Part shown: positions 42,501-52,667 of the stretch, in pieces
Layout of the letters: the number at the start of each line of letters is the position of its first letter
How positions within the stretch are numbered: position 1 is the stretch's first letter
Assembly: GCA_018417955.1 (NCBI GenBank)
Contig: JACTVC010000006.1
Span: 682,001-746,000, forward strand
From: Laccaria trichodermophora
Taxonomy: Eukaryota > Basidiomycota > Agaricomycetes > Agaricales > Hydnangiaceae
Reading direction: 5' to 3'
DNA length: 64,000 nucleotides
Notes under the pieces: model-generated
The model's input: only the letters and a program-made list of their open reading frames with translations
The model's database searches: none
Told to the model about the DNA's origin: nothing
Translations under genes and position numbers: made by a program

Positions 42501-42981
42501 TCAACCTCCAAAACGAGTACCTCGCGCTATACAGGGCAAGACCAAGATCATGACGACCGCTCCCCCTCCTTCACCTTCTCCAGAAGTCAAGCTCGACTCG
42601 GATGAAGAGATACCGCCCCCTGCACCCAAGGTAAAGAGCAAACCACCTTCCAGAGCAGGGTCAGCTATCCCACCAAAACGGGCATCGTCGCGGTCGAAGG
42701 AGCCTGCGAAAGCTAAAGCTCTTTTCCTGGACTCAGACGACGATATCAAGGAAGTGTTGGAGGAGGAATCCCATGTCATGGACCTTACCTTGCAGGAGGA
42801 CGATGAAGATCAAACCCTTCGTTCGAGTGCTGGAACGAAATCTTCGGCGCGGTCAGCACCGCCTTCTCGAAAAGCAACTCGACAACCTGCTCGAGGGAGG
42901 AAAGCCATGCCTGTCATCGTGGACGACGATTCCGACGACGGCGTTGTCTTCAAAGGTTTCAGAGGAAACAAGAAGCGGTAG
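39550..42981 (+). CDS. NBS1: Nibrin, MRN complex subunit (NBS1/Xrs2 family)
   Basis: Scaffold of Mre11-Rad50-Nbs1, which senses double-strand breaks and recruits ATM/Tel1. Nine exons (39550-39789, 39850-40007, 40056-40138, 40188-40746, 40799-40899, 40950-41332, 41390-42256, 42316-42388, 42443-42981) give 1,000 aa. FHA: MWLITGPFD, VGRKDRPLTLASKKVSHDHC. BRCT region: HLVQTPNSHVTHHLALNYIA, SASQFVKPEWLHEVV; a second BRCT follows (YRFICIG...). Middle: disordered, with an SQ/TQ cluster (SSQSQTQTQSQTQS), an ATM/Tel1-type target. C-terminus: Mre11-binding KPNFKKFKK, then an acidic patch and VVFKGFRG, like the ATM-binding FxF/Y motif. Complete; 434 bp after KDM4, same strand. Confidence 0.93.
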
Positions 42982-43359
42982 TACTGATTGTTGGTATTCA
43001 CTTTTATGGGCCGGAATTGCTTGGAATCGTACTGCTATCTCTTTATGTCGGTGTTCCCTACGTTGGAGTTTTGATACACGTAAAAGATTGAGGCGATGCC
43101 TTTAGGCGCTTAATTGAATAACGGCGTAGTACTCTAGGATGACTCACTGTCTTGCAGTTCTCTAATTACACCACCTTCCTCCACAGAAACGTCCATTATG
43201 CAGATACTTGCCACTGAAAACATCCCACAGGGACCTAGTTATGTCAACAGGTGCGCTGCAGCTCGCTAAGTGGCCTACATTCAGTCCTGACAACATGCTT
43301 CAAACATGTAGTGATAGGCTACCTGTCGTGCACATAAGTGAGTGCTAAACAGGCTTGAA

Positions 43360-44170
43360 GTCCGCCTCGACTAGAAAGCTAACGACTCGCTACGATATTT
43401 CGACTTCCTTCCAATCAGTTCGTGACTTGCGAAATCTCCAGCTCACAGAAACCACACCAGCTCCATATCCGCAGCCAGCGCTAGCGACACTAGCATCCCA
43501 GCCATCTGTTCTCTCCTCTCTCACCTCGCGACCGGCCAACCGACCCATACCCTCGACGAGGCGGCCGTCATTTGCCCCATCACTCCTGACTTCGCGGCCA
43601 GCTAACCGACGAATTCCCTCCGAGTCGGCAGACGGCCCCTACCCATCACACATTCTTGAGACATCATTGTACACCACTCAATCGTCTCTAGATAAGACCC
43701 ACTTCTACCCCCTCTGGCGGCAAGTATTAGCATATTGGTTCCCTGCCAACGAGGGTTTTACGGTCATTGACGAATGGCAACCTCCAGCTCATGACTCATC
43801 TGTCAGTGACGAAAATAGGATTCAAAAGATATCGATGGTTGTTCTTCACAAGGGAAACCCAGTAGTTCTCCTGCTGTTGCAAGGCTGCGTCGACGCAGGG
43901 AATGATTACTCTCGCCAGCGCATGCGCGGCGTAGCAAGCGACACATTTGATCAGATTGCGCTTTGGTCGAGCCTCCCATTCCTTTGCGTTATTGCAGCTA
44001 TGGGAACGAAGTGGAATGCGTTCTTGAGGCCAACCGATATGACCAGCGAACAGGCGAAGCAGGTTCTCGGATATGATTGGTTTGGTGAATGGGAGGAAGA
44101 TATCGTATCGGATGTATCCTATGAGGCTCTGGGTCATAATTTCCGGTCGATAAAGGTTGCTTGTGGGTAA
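43360..44170 (+). CDS. Uncharacterised fungal protein
   Basis: An open frame of ~270 codons; the true start is probably in a short upstream exon (an ...AACAG acceptor lies just before 43353). The N-terminal ~90 residues are Ser/Thr/Pro-rich with two near-repeats (LTSRPANRPIPSTRRPS and LTSRPANRRIPSESAD). The ordered part reads FYPLWRQVLAYWFP, TVIDEWQPPAHDS, KISMVVLHKGNPVVLLLLQG, DYSRQRMRGVASDTFDQIAL and CVIAAMGTKWNAFLRP. The D/E...K spacing around IDEW and KISMVV could suggest a nuclease-like fold, but this is a guess. No function is assigned. Confidence 0.65.
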
Positions 44171-44938
44171 TTCCAGATATTGTCCAGGATTTGTGCTTAT
44201 ATCACTTGACCCCTCTAAAGTGTCCCAGGAGTTGGAAGGGTAGAGTGTTCCCGTATCTAGGTTGTATCTCGTCAATCATGTAAGTTTGTACGTTAAATCG
44301 AGGAGACCGGCCTTTGCGCCAATTTTGCGCACCTTCAACGTTCGAATGATGGTCAATTAATCAACGCATAGACCACGAGATCTTCCAAGAGGATGCTAGG
44401 CATGATAAATTGACGAGAACTAGAAGATGTGTATCAAAGAACACGCCGCGGGCTCATGGCTCCGCAGAGTGGATGTGGTGTGCACTGTGGGTGTTGGCGG
44501 GTCGTTAAAAATAAATTTCCTCTTCTCGAATCAGTGATGAAAACAATGATAACAATATTTGACCCATTCTTTTGAAGGGATGATATTCCTGTATACGTAC
44601 AGCGCCATAGCTTAGTAGCGACCACTATCGAATCAGATGAACTTCTGGACAACTTCCAAGTTCTTACACTTGAATGAAGCGGGCATGAGCAAAAACATCT
44701 GTATTCGGGATTTGGTCGGGAAGAAGTCGGGAGTGGAGTAAGATCCTTCACTTGCGGCTTCCCATGGCGATGAGGCATCATAATTTGATGCTTCTAGTAG
44801 CACCATCTCTAAAGGACGTTCGGCTCATGGTGGGTTCTCACTGCTCAGAACCATTGCTGATGAGTCCCACCTCCTACAAAACCTTCTGCGACTGTTGAGG
44901 GTTTTTGAAGAGGAATCAAGTCACAAGAACGCAAGGGT

Positions 44939-46650
44939 ATGGCGGAGACCAACTTGACGGTGAGCAAGAAGAGACTACATTAGCCGATCAGATAGTACTT
45001 ATAAACACTGTTCAGATTTTGGACACCCAACTTGTTCAATTCACCTTGGTGGCGTGCGCAACTCTACTTGTATGTGTATACCATCCCAGATATCACCCGA
45101 ATCATATCTGAAATGGCCAGATTTACGATTTGTTGTGTACCCTTGACCAAGAGGTGATTGAAATTATCCTTTGCAATGTTCGCTGTCAAACTTTTGGGCT
45201 TTATAGGTGAAATACGTTTGGCAAACGCCCTGGTCGCCCGGAAAAGTTCTATTCTTCCTGAATCGCTACCTTCCTTTCATTGACACGTTTATTTCTCTCC
45301 ACCGTAGGTCGATCTATCTGTTGTTCATATGCCTATCACTTAGCTTCTGCTTTTTCCTGCAATAGTCAAGTTAGCGGTATCTTCACCAGAGGCAAGTCGT
45401 AACGCCAATATGAAGGTCCTCTTTGGATTGACGGACGCGACAATAGAAATGTCAGGCGCACTTCACGGTCGTTGCATGTTGGTGTCATTCTTCAACATCG
45501 TTCAATTGACTGCTGACTTACAACAATGCTAGGGTTTATCGTCATTGGAATAATTATCTCTGAAAGTTGGGATTTTGCGTCTTGATCCGTCTCTCAGCTT
45601 AATCTTCTCATGCTCCTTAGTCGTCCTTCTCCTTCGCACCTATGCTCTCTGGGAGCGTAAGAGGTCTATCCTCATCATCCTCTGTGTTTCAGGAGGAGTA
45701 AGCGCCCTTGCAACACTCCTTTCCTAATGACAACTTACGTTTGTCCTACCTCCAAGGTTACATATATTCCTGCTATGGTGATCACAAACCTAGAACTCCG
45801 ATCACTGAAATGTCCGACTGCTCTCCTCTAATGCCCATCCAAACTGAAATTCTTTCCAGATGTCCCTACGACTCGGCCAGGTTGTCAGGTTGGCGCGGCC
45901 AGCTCTATCATTATATTTGCTTACATCCTTCTCATGTTGTCGGAGACGGGTATGTGTCGTGTCACTCCTCATGCTCCCTGCGTGCCTTGCTCATCGTCTC
46001 AACCAGTCATAGTTGTGTTAACGGTCATTAGAGCGCGAAAATATCGTGAGAGTGGACCCTCTTCCTTTTTTCTCTATCTTAACCAAAGTAATCAAGTTCG
46101 GCATTCATCATCTCCCTGGGTCATCCAATTATACCAAGATGGTGCGGTTTGTTTTTGTTTCCTCTGAACGTGTTTGATAGACCTGTCGGCCACAGGAATG
46201 CTTTTCTATGCATACCTGTTATGTACGTATCCTTTATTATCTCTGATGTACTGTTTACCAACTCGACTACAGCAATATCTATTGCTAATATCCTCGTCCC
46301 CATCCTCGCTCCGGTGCGTCAGCATATCTTTTCGAGAGGAAAATCCCCCTGACCCTCCCTACAGAGAATCTTTGTAAACTGGCTTGCGACGTACGTATCT
46401 CATGTCACCTTCCAGGCACGTAACTTACACCTGTCCCTCCCACAGCCCACAGAGGGTATTGCACTCTGTCCTGTGCAACCGTGTTCTTCTCCTCATCCTT
46501 CGTCAACGCTCCTCCGCTAACATGACAGCTCGCATTCCCGTGCGTGGCGATGACGCCAATCAATCCCCCATCTTCACGTCGTTCATCGACGAAGAGGTCA
46601 GCACGAACCTGACGTTCAATACTCCTACCGTTGGTAGTACGTGTCCTTGA
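44939..46650 (+). CDS. DUF6533-type multi-pass membrane protein
   Basis: The spliced N-terminus reads MAETNLTILDTQLVQFTLVA, IYDLLCTLDQEVKYVWQTPW, then SPGKVLFFLNRYLPFIDTFI, the hallmark of DUF6533, a family expanded in Agaricomycetes. First exons: 44939-44959, 45016-45069, ~45120-45152, ~45208 onward. Later blocks LLLRTYALWERKRSILIILC and a hydrophilic tail (TARIPVRGDDANQSPIF) ending at 46650 fit the seven-helix layout. I did not resolve the middle exons (45300-46400), so the model is partial. The role is unknown; receptor-like topology has been suggested for such proteins only from helix count. Confidence 0.7.
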
Positions 46651-47165
46651 CATATGTGGCCACTTTGAGGAATACGGCGACGCTATCGCAGTCTCTACAA
46701 GTACAATCGCCTGACAAGCTATGTGGATGTATAACTGGGTGTACTTGGATCTTAGAATGTATGTATGTATCATTTAGACTCTGGTGTAGTCGCTCCCCAT
46801 GTATCTTATAGTATTTCTTGCTTGAACGAATGGTTGATGCACCTGGGAAAAGTAGATTCACAACATTATTTACAGTAATGGTGCCCAAGGAATGAAGATG
46901 TCCCGATCCTAGACTGTCAATTGTTACGTTACAGATATCTATCCACCGTCAATCTAGCCCCGCTCATCACCCTACATCGAGGTCCGTGTCTCACAAGGTA
47001 TATCAATTGGCGTCGTTTACGCCGAGTATTTACATAGGTAGCCGCTGTAACTCATCATGAATCGAGAACCCAAGTCTCCTCTGTGTTTTTGTGGCTTTTC
47101 TGCCACCCGTTTGTCTGTGGTTCGTCCGTCAGATTCACTTCAAGTAAAGGGACGTTAAATGGGAC

Positions 47166-49047
47166 TTACCTCTGCTCTTGACAAACAAAACTCTCTGGGG
47201 CTCCCTCCCAATCTTCCAGCACGTACTTCCCAGCAATGCTCCGCACATCGTCATCCCCCTCTCCGAACAAGTCCCTCGCCAACTGTGTATGACTGACTCC
47301 AGCATACGTCGTCGGGCACCGAGGGTTAACAAGAATTCGTGCAGGTCTAAAAACTGAATTGGGTATCGAAAGCCGGCCCACCTCTGGCGGAGGCACGATC
47401 TCTCCGCCGTCCTCAACCGACATCGCATCGTAATCCGACCCAGCGTTTGCGTCCTCGTCTGCCTTGCCCTTCTTCCGCCGATCGGTAGCGTCATCGTTCA
47501 CCTCCTCCTCTCCAGACCCCACCTGCACTTTCACTGCATCTCGAGGTTCGAATGGGACCGCTGCGGCTTCTACGTCCCTCCTAGCTTTGAGAGCGCCGTC
47601 CATCATGGGGTCCCTCGCTGCTACCTCGATGACGTGAACGTCCCTCTTCCTCATGGGCGCTGCTCCATTGGCTAAATCAACTTCGTTCATCGCGTCTCTC
47701 GCGCTGCGAACCCATAGATCCCTGCAGAACCAAGCCTGGCTGCTGTCCAAGCACGGTGCGTCTGGATCCCGATTGCCTACATTCTCTGACCTTGAGAGGT
47801 TCTGGTAATCCGTCCCTGAGCGGTAGCTGACGCCTTTGTAATACGACTGTGACGGGTCGACGACGTGCGTTCCGGATTCGCAGCAGAATACTTGGAATGG
47901 GAGGTGCTGTCCGTAGCGGATGGCGCCTTGCTTGTCGCGGGGAGGTACGGCGTCTGGTTTGGAGGATGATTTTGATTGTCTGAATTGATCACCTTCGATA
48001 TCGCGCGTTCGCCAACTGTGTATATGCATGTTAAATGGTTGAGTGAGGCTGGCTTAAAAAGGCATGATGCGTACCGGTCTGAGAAGATGAAGAACCCGTT
48101 ATGTTCTGCCCAGTCCATCCCGCAAACCATTGCAGCCTCGTTCGCAAAACTGATCTTGATCGTTTCGAGGATATCGTTGGGGCAGGTGAAGCCTTTCAGC
48201 CAGATGACGCGAGCGAATTTAATGTTTCTCTTTAATTGCAGTTCCTGCAATGGCTCCAAAGCGAGGTTTCTCATATGTGCCTCCTCAAGTGGATAATATG
48301 CAGCAGAGGGGTCTCGTGTCATTCCTGGCACTCGTCTAATCCTGAAGGGCACGCCGAGGAGGGTGAGCACGGCTTCGCACAGGTCTGTGAGGGTTTCCGT
48401 CGAATCGTTGGAGTCGTAATCGAGCATGGAGACGAAGAGGTTGTCGGTTCCGAGTCTTTTTGCCATTTGGACGATGACGGCGAGCTGGTCGACGAGGAAG
48501 TGGTCGGCCGAGTGTATGACGATGGCGATGTAATAGAGATGGTTTTCGCGAATGAGGTCGTCGTAGGCGCCTTCGCGTTTGTTCTGGCCAAAGGGACGTG
48601 TGAGTGTTGGACAGAGGGCGGCCACCCAGCCGTTGAGTGATAGGAGTTGGTCAATAGCGCTGAGGACGTGCTGAGCATCTGTGGAGGCGGTATCCTTATT
48701 TATGATACTGAGTTGAAATTAGGAGGGAGCGGTATGGTTTCGTGAAAGGTGGGAACATACTAAGGTAGTTGAAAACGCTCCCAGTAGTCTCTGGCGCCGT
48801 CCTGGACAAGAGCTGAGAACATGTCATCGCGCTCGTCACGACCCATGCGAGACTGCAGAAAGGGATGGCGCTGGACATTCAAGGATTTGTCTGGTCGTGT
48901 CGCACGCTCGATGAAGTTGTGCTCTACAATTTGATGCGACTGTGATTTTGAGTGTGTTGGTGGAGGAGAGAGTAGCCAACGAAGGAAGAGGCCGAAGAAT
49001 GTGATAAAGATGAGGCGTGATAACGTTCGACGACGGAATGTGAACAT
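47166..49047 (-). CDS. GT69 mannosyltransferase (CAP59/CMT1 family)
   Basis: Alpha-1,3-mannosyltransferase-like enzyme; CMT1/CAP59 relatives act in the secretory pathway on polysaccharide or glycan synthesis. Three exons (49047-48761, 48707-48075, 48015-47166) give 589 aa. A type II anchor (SRLIFITFFGLFLRWLLSPP) is followed by a lumenal stem. Catalytic region: YYIAIVIHSADHFLVDQLAV, VSMLDYDSNDSTETLTDL, RNIKFARVIWLKGFTCPNDI, MVCGMDWAEHNGFFIFSDRW, QHLPFQVFCCESGTHVVDP. An acidic insert of ~90 residues (EEEVNDDATDRRKKGKADED) sits before the conserved RILVNPRCPTTYAGVSHTQL end. Exact linkage specificity cannot be read from sequence. Confidence 0.92.
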
Positions 49048-49411
49048 GGCTGGAGAAAGAAAAAAAAAAGAAGGAGCCTACGGTCGAGCTCGACGAGCAC
49101 GAAGATGCTCACGACGTCAAGCAAAGCGGCGACGGTGGCGATAATGGCGTCCTCCAACAACAGCGAGCACAATTTTCTAAATTAGGCACAACATAGGCAC
49201 CGCAATCCATTCGTCCATTTTGGGAAATGGTTCCTCTCGGTCATCGTGTTCTTTAACGCAGCATTATTCATTCTGGCCATTTTCAGAGTGATCTGTCTCA
49301 TCCTCGCCTGTAGAGATACACACTGCTGATGGCTACGTCACTTGGCCTCAACAAGCATACAACATAGTAGGCTGACCCCTCTGTATTGGTTTCACCATGA
49401 AACCCTAGTTA

Positions 49412-49461
49412 TAGCGATTTTCAATAATGATGACGTTTAGAAATAAATAAGTTTCAAATAG
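49412..49461. repeat. Left terminal inverted repeat
   Basis: About 50 bp, paired with 52190-52239. A further palindrome GTGACATAATGTCAC lies just inside (49485-49499). Confidence 0.85.
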
Positions 49462-49570
49462 CTGACCTTTGTGAGCCGCGTGCGTGACATAATGTCACAC
49501 GTCCTCTTTCAGCACCTCTTGCGCACCTCCACGAAGCTTTGTCGTCAGAAACTCCTTCCGCCACTCATCT

Positions 49571-50637
49571 ATGGTCTATCGAAAGATCAGTGATGATCTG
49601 AAAGAAGCAGCGCTGCGACTCGTGGACCGTGGACGTGATACTGTCTACGACATCGCTGCAATTACAGGCTTCTCCGTCCGCACTTTATACCGCGCTTGTC
49701 ACCGAAAACTACACACTGGAAGCGTCGCTAAAGCGGAAGCTATTGGCCGTGGCCGGCCTAGGACACTTGCTAGAAGGGACTGTGATTATCTGCTGCGACT
49801 AGCACGACATAAGCCCACCCTCTTCTTAGATGAATATTCACGACGACTAGAACAACATCGCGAGCTCTCTGTGTCACTCACTACCCTTCATCGGACACTT
49901 GAACGTGCTGGGCTCAATGTCAAACATGTCCAAAAGATGGCTGCTGAAAGGGACCCCTTCCTACGTGCCGATTTTATCCGTCGCATCGGTCAATACCCTC
50001 CAAATTACCTGCTTCCGATTGATGAGGTATCAAAAGATGATCGCACGTACACTCGGTTGTGGGGTAGGGCCCCTGTTGGGGAACGGGTTGAACAACATGA
50101 CCCTTTTGTTCGGAGACGCAGATATTCCATGATTGCTGCCCTGGCTCTAGATGAGGGAATCATCGTGTCAAGAGTCGTTGAGGGCTCTTTGAGACATGAC
50201 ACGTTCCTTGAATACCTCCGTGATGATGTGGTACGTGATCTTGAATGCAGTTTAGTGATACAACAACTAATTTTTCTCTCAGCTTCCCCTCACGACCCCA
50301 TTCCCTGGTCCTCGCAGCGTCCTTCTTCTCGATAACGCCAAAATCCATCATTCTGAGGAGGTCACAGCCCTGGTACACAGTTACGGTAAGTCAACAATCA
50401 CATTCCATTGTACCTGTCATGATAGACATGACAGGCTGTATAATTGAATACCTCCCGCCGTACTCTCCTGATTATCAGCCAATTGAACTGGCTTTCTCGG
50501 TCATCAAATCTCACCTCCGTCGTTGTGGGCTGTCATTCTTTACGTACAAGTCCCATTACTACGAGTTATACAAAGCTTGTGAAGAGATCACCCCAGAGAT
50601 GACATGGGGATTTTTTCGACACACAGGTTATGTTTGA
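49571..50637 (+). CDS. DDE transposase (Tc1/mariner-IS630 superfamily, DDE_3 type)
   Basis: Cut-and-paste transposase. Three exons (49571-50230, 50283-50385, 50426-50637) give 324 aa. Residues 1-60 are a helix-turn-helix (DLKEAALRLVDRGRDTVYDI, GFSVRTLYRACHR), followed by a GRGRPRTL AT-hook-like linker and a second winged-helix-like part (SVSLTTLHRTLERAGLNVKH). Catalytic triad: first Asp in LLPIDEVSKDDRTYTRLWGR, second in VLLLDNAKIHHSEEV, Glu in YSPDYQPIELAFSVIKSHLR. Both introns have clean GT-AG sites and keep frame, so the gene looks functional. It lies between matching TIRs. Confidence 0.9.
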
Positions 50638-50712
50638 ATGTAAAGTACTGTACAAATTGTCTGTAATTATCAGTTGTCAGAGCAAAGTATCATCAAGCAG
50701 GTATCAAGTACA

Positions 50713-52106
50713 CTAAGTATGAGTTGCGAAGTCATGATTCCAGCGGAGTTGCGCATCACGAACAGAGGCCAGCTCTCCGATTGACAATTTCCCTTCACTT
50801 CGAAAATCGGGATCAGAAATAAGGCGAAGAACATGCGGCCCAGCAATCTGTATGTTGCGAAGCTTCTCCTTGATTCCATCCGAGAGGTCATACCGCCAAC
50901 AAAAGTCATCCAATTTCATGGGCGGTGGAGGGACACGCCGGCGCGGGGAGTTGATTGGAGAAGCACGAGCAGGAACAGCAGGTGCTAGAGCGGGCGCTGG
51001 TAGGGGTGTGTTAGGTGGTCGGAATATGTCTGCGAATCCAGGAAAGTTCATGGTGATCGAAGGAGCCTCGCGATCATGATTTTGCGCTAAACGGCGTTTA
51101 GCGAGCAAGTTTATATCATCTGTGTTCTGTTTGTTAGTAGGATCAAACATCTTGCTGTTTGGTGGGTTTTCTTGATCAACCGCTTCGATCTTTCCATCCT
51201 ATATGGAAAAAGAGTTAGCACAGCGTGAAAGAACAAATATAGGGTACGAATACAACAATCGCAGCCGCCCAGGTACGCAGATGCATATGAGTGAGGTGAA
51301 TGTGCTCGGCGTTCGGGCCTGCAACATAACAGGGTGTCTTCCCGCACTGCCGGTCTTCACAACGGTGACGGCATTCCAGATCTTGTATAATTTTGGCTTG
51401 TGCAGTCTCTTCTCTTGAAGGTATACTGGTCTACAAGGGTTTGAGAAAGAGGGGTGGACAAAAGAGTGCATACAAATGCGTACCTTTTGTTTTTTTCGAG
51501 ATGCGGCCGCTCCTTCGTGTTCAGCTTCCTCCTCCAGCTCATCAGCCCCATTTCCTATCTAGATAAGTGCATTATAATATACAGAACAGAGATTGGATAG
51601 GGTAACGGACCTGATTCTCAACAATGAACAGCTTCACCTCAAAGGGAGGCTTGTTCGTAGCTTCAGTAACCATCTGTACATAATCCTTGTCGTTATCGAT
51701 GTCCACCGGGTCAGTCACGCGGCGTGGAATAGTATAGGAGAGCGAAAATGAGTCCACATCGTCGAGTTCCTGTCCTTGAAAAAGCCACGAGTTTTCGAAC
51801 AGATCGTCACGCTTGAGGTTGGTGCCAATGGTTTTGGACAAGAAATCACGCAAGGGAACATCTTCATGGAAGTGATCGATCTTCGTGACAACTGTTGCCT
51901 TCGCGTTGGCCCTGCGCTTTTTTCGAGGATCTGGAGGTGGGAGAAGAGGCGTGAAGACGATGGTCATCTTGATGCCCTTGTTGTCGTTATAAAGGCTCTG
52001 ACCCCCTGCAAAAGTACAAGCAGATGTGTTAGTATAATGGGATGTAGAATTGGCACCTACAGCCGTCATTCACATCCTCGTCGTGGTCGTTATCGGAGTC
52101 GGACAT
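50713..52106 (-). CDS. Transposon accessory protein with SAM-like C-terminus
   Basis: Five exons (52106-52061, 52005-51611, 51558-51484, 51430-51254, 51198-50713) give 392 aa, intact. An acidic start (MSDSDNDHDEDVNDGW) leads to a mixed alpha/beta region (KMTIVFTPLLPPPDPRKKRR, HFHEDVPLRDFLSKTIGT, PPFEVKLFIVENQ). Next is an acidic then basic linker (DELEEEAEHEG, SRKKQK), then a Cys/His-rich segment (DLECRHRCEDRQCGKTPCYV) that may bind metal, a Pro-rich stretch, and a C-terminal SAM-like helical domain (KLDDFCWRYDLSDGIKEKLR, GPHVLRLISDPDF). Similar proteins are common as uncharacterised Agaricomycete genes. Here the gene lies wholly inside a transposon. Role unknown; DNA or transposase binding would be inference. 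Confidence 0.8.
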
Positions 52107-52189
52107 GGAGTTGTTGAACCTGTAAACCTCTGTAAACGCGACTGGCGCTGTCACAGATTGTGACTTCTCACGTGTGAAATGACCTGACC

Positions 52190-52239
52190 ACATTTGAAAC
52201 TTTTTTATTTCGAAATGTCATCATTATTGAAAATCGCAA
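52190..52239. repeat. Right terminal inverted repeat
   Basis: Inverse of 49412-49461. A palindrome GTCACAGATTGTGAC lies inside (52150-52164), mirroring the one at the left end. Confidence 0.85.
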
Positions 52240-52241
52240 TA

Positions 52242-52667
52242 AATTGGTTGGGCAATGTTCCCTGGGTGCGGCACACTCTCTGCTGAAGCAGAGGTGGTTT
52301 GGTGGTTTTGCAAATAAAACATTTTGATTTGCACATGACTTGTGGCAGTAAGTAACTAAGATGAATGCAAGATAGTCCAGGGTTGTCTCTTTACATTTGC
52401 CCCAAGGATTTCTACAGCCCACATGTTGCTGAAGCTATCATACACAGGAATGTGAAGGTTGGGTGACTGGGTCATTTTCTGGTTCTTTCCAAGAATTTTT
52501 GTAGCTTGAATCAAGGGGTATGTCAGAATTTGCTGGGGGACACAATGTAGGGGGGGAGGGGGAGAGCAATTGAGCCTTGAATGAGTTTTTTGTTAATACT
52601 GTCCAACAGCTTTGGAAGGCCAACATCAATAGCCACACTCAGAGTTGGCTGATTGTTTTGATTGTCT
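52242..52667. other. Unassigned DNA between two transposons
   Basis: Short frames only. G-rich and A-rich runs are present. It continues after the next element at 54178, which was inserted here. Confidence 0.5.

Larger units (their letters stand above)
49412..52239. mobile_element. Two-gene Tc1/mariner-superfamily DNA transposon, 2,828 bp
   Basis: The left end TAGCGATTTTCAATAATGAT and the right end (reverse complement) TTGCGATTTTCAATAATGAT continue as inverted repeats for about 50 bp (to GTTTCAAAT) with only a few mismatches. Dinucleotide TA flanks both ends (49410-49411, 52240-52241), the Tc1/mariner target duplication. Inside are a spliced DDE transposase (plus) and a five-exon accessory gene (minus), converging with 75 bp between stops. 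Both frames are intact after splicing, so the copy could be young. Confidence 0.9.

Noticed and set aside
46405..46773. 122-codon minus frame
   Set aside because: Opposite to the DUF6533 gene's last exon, with no domain.
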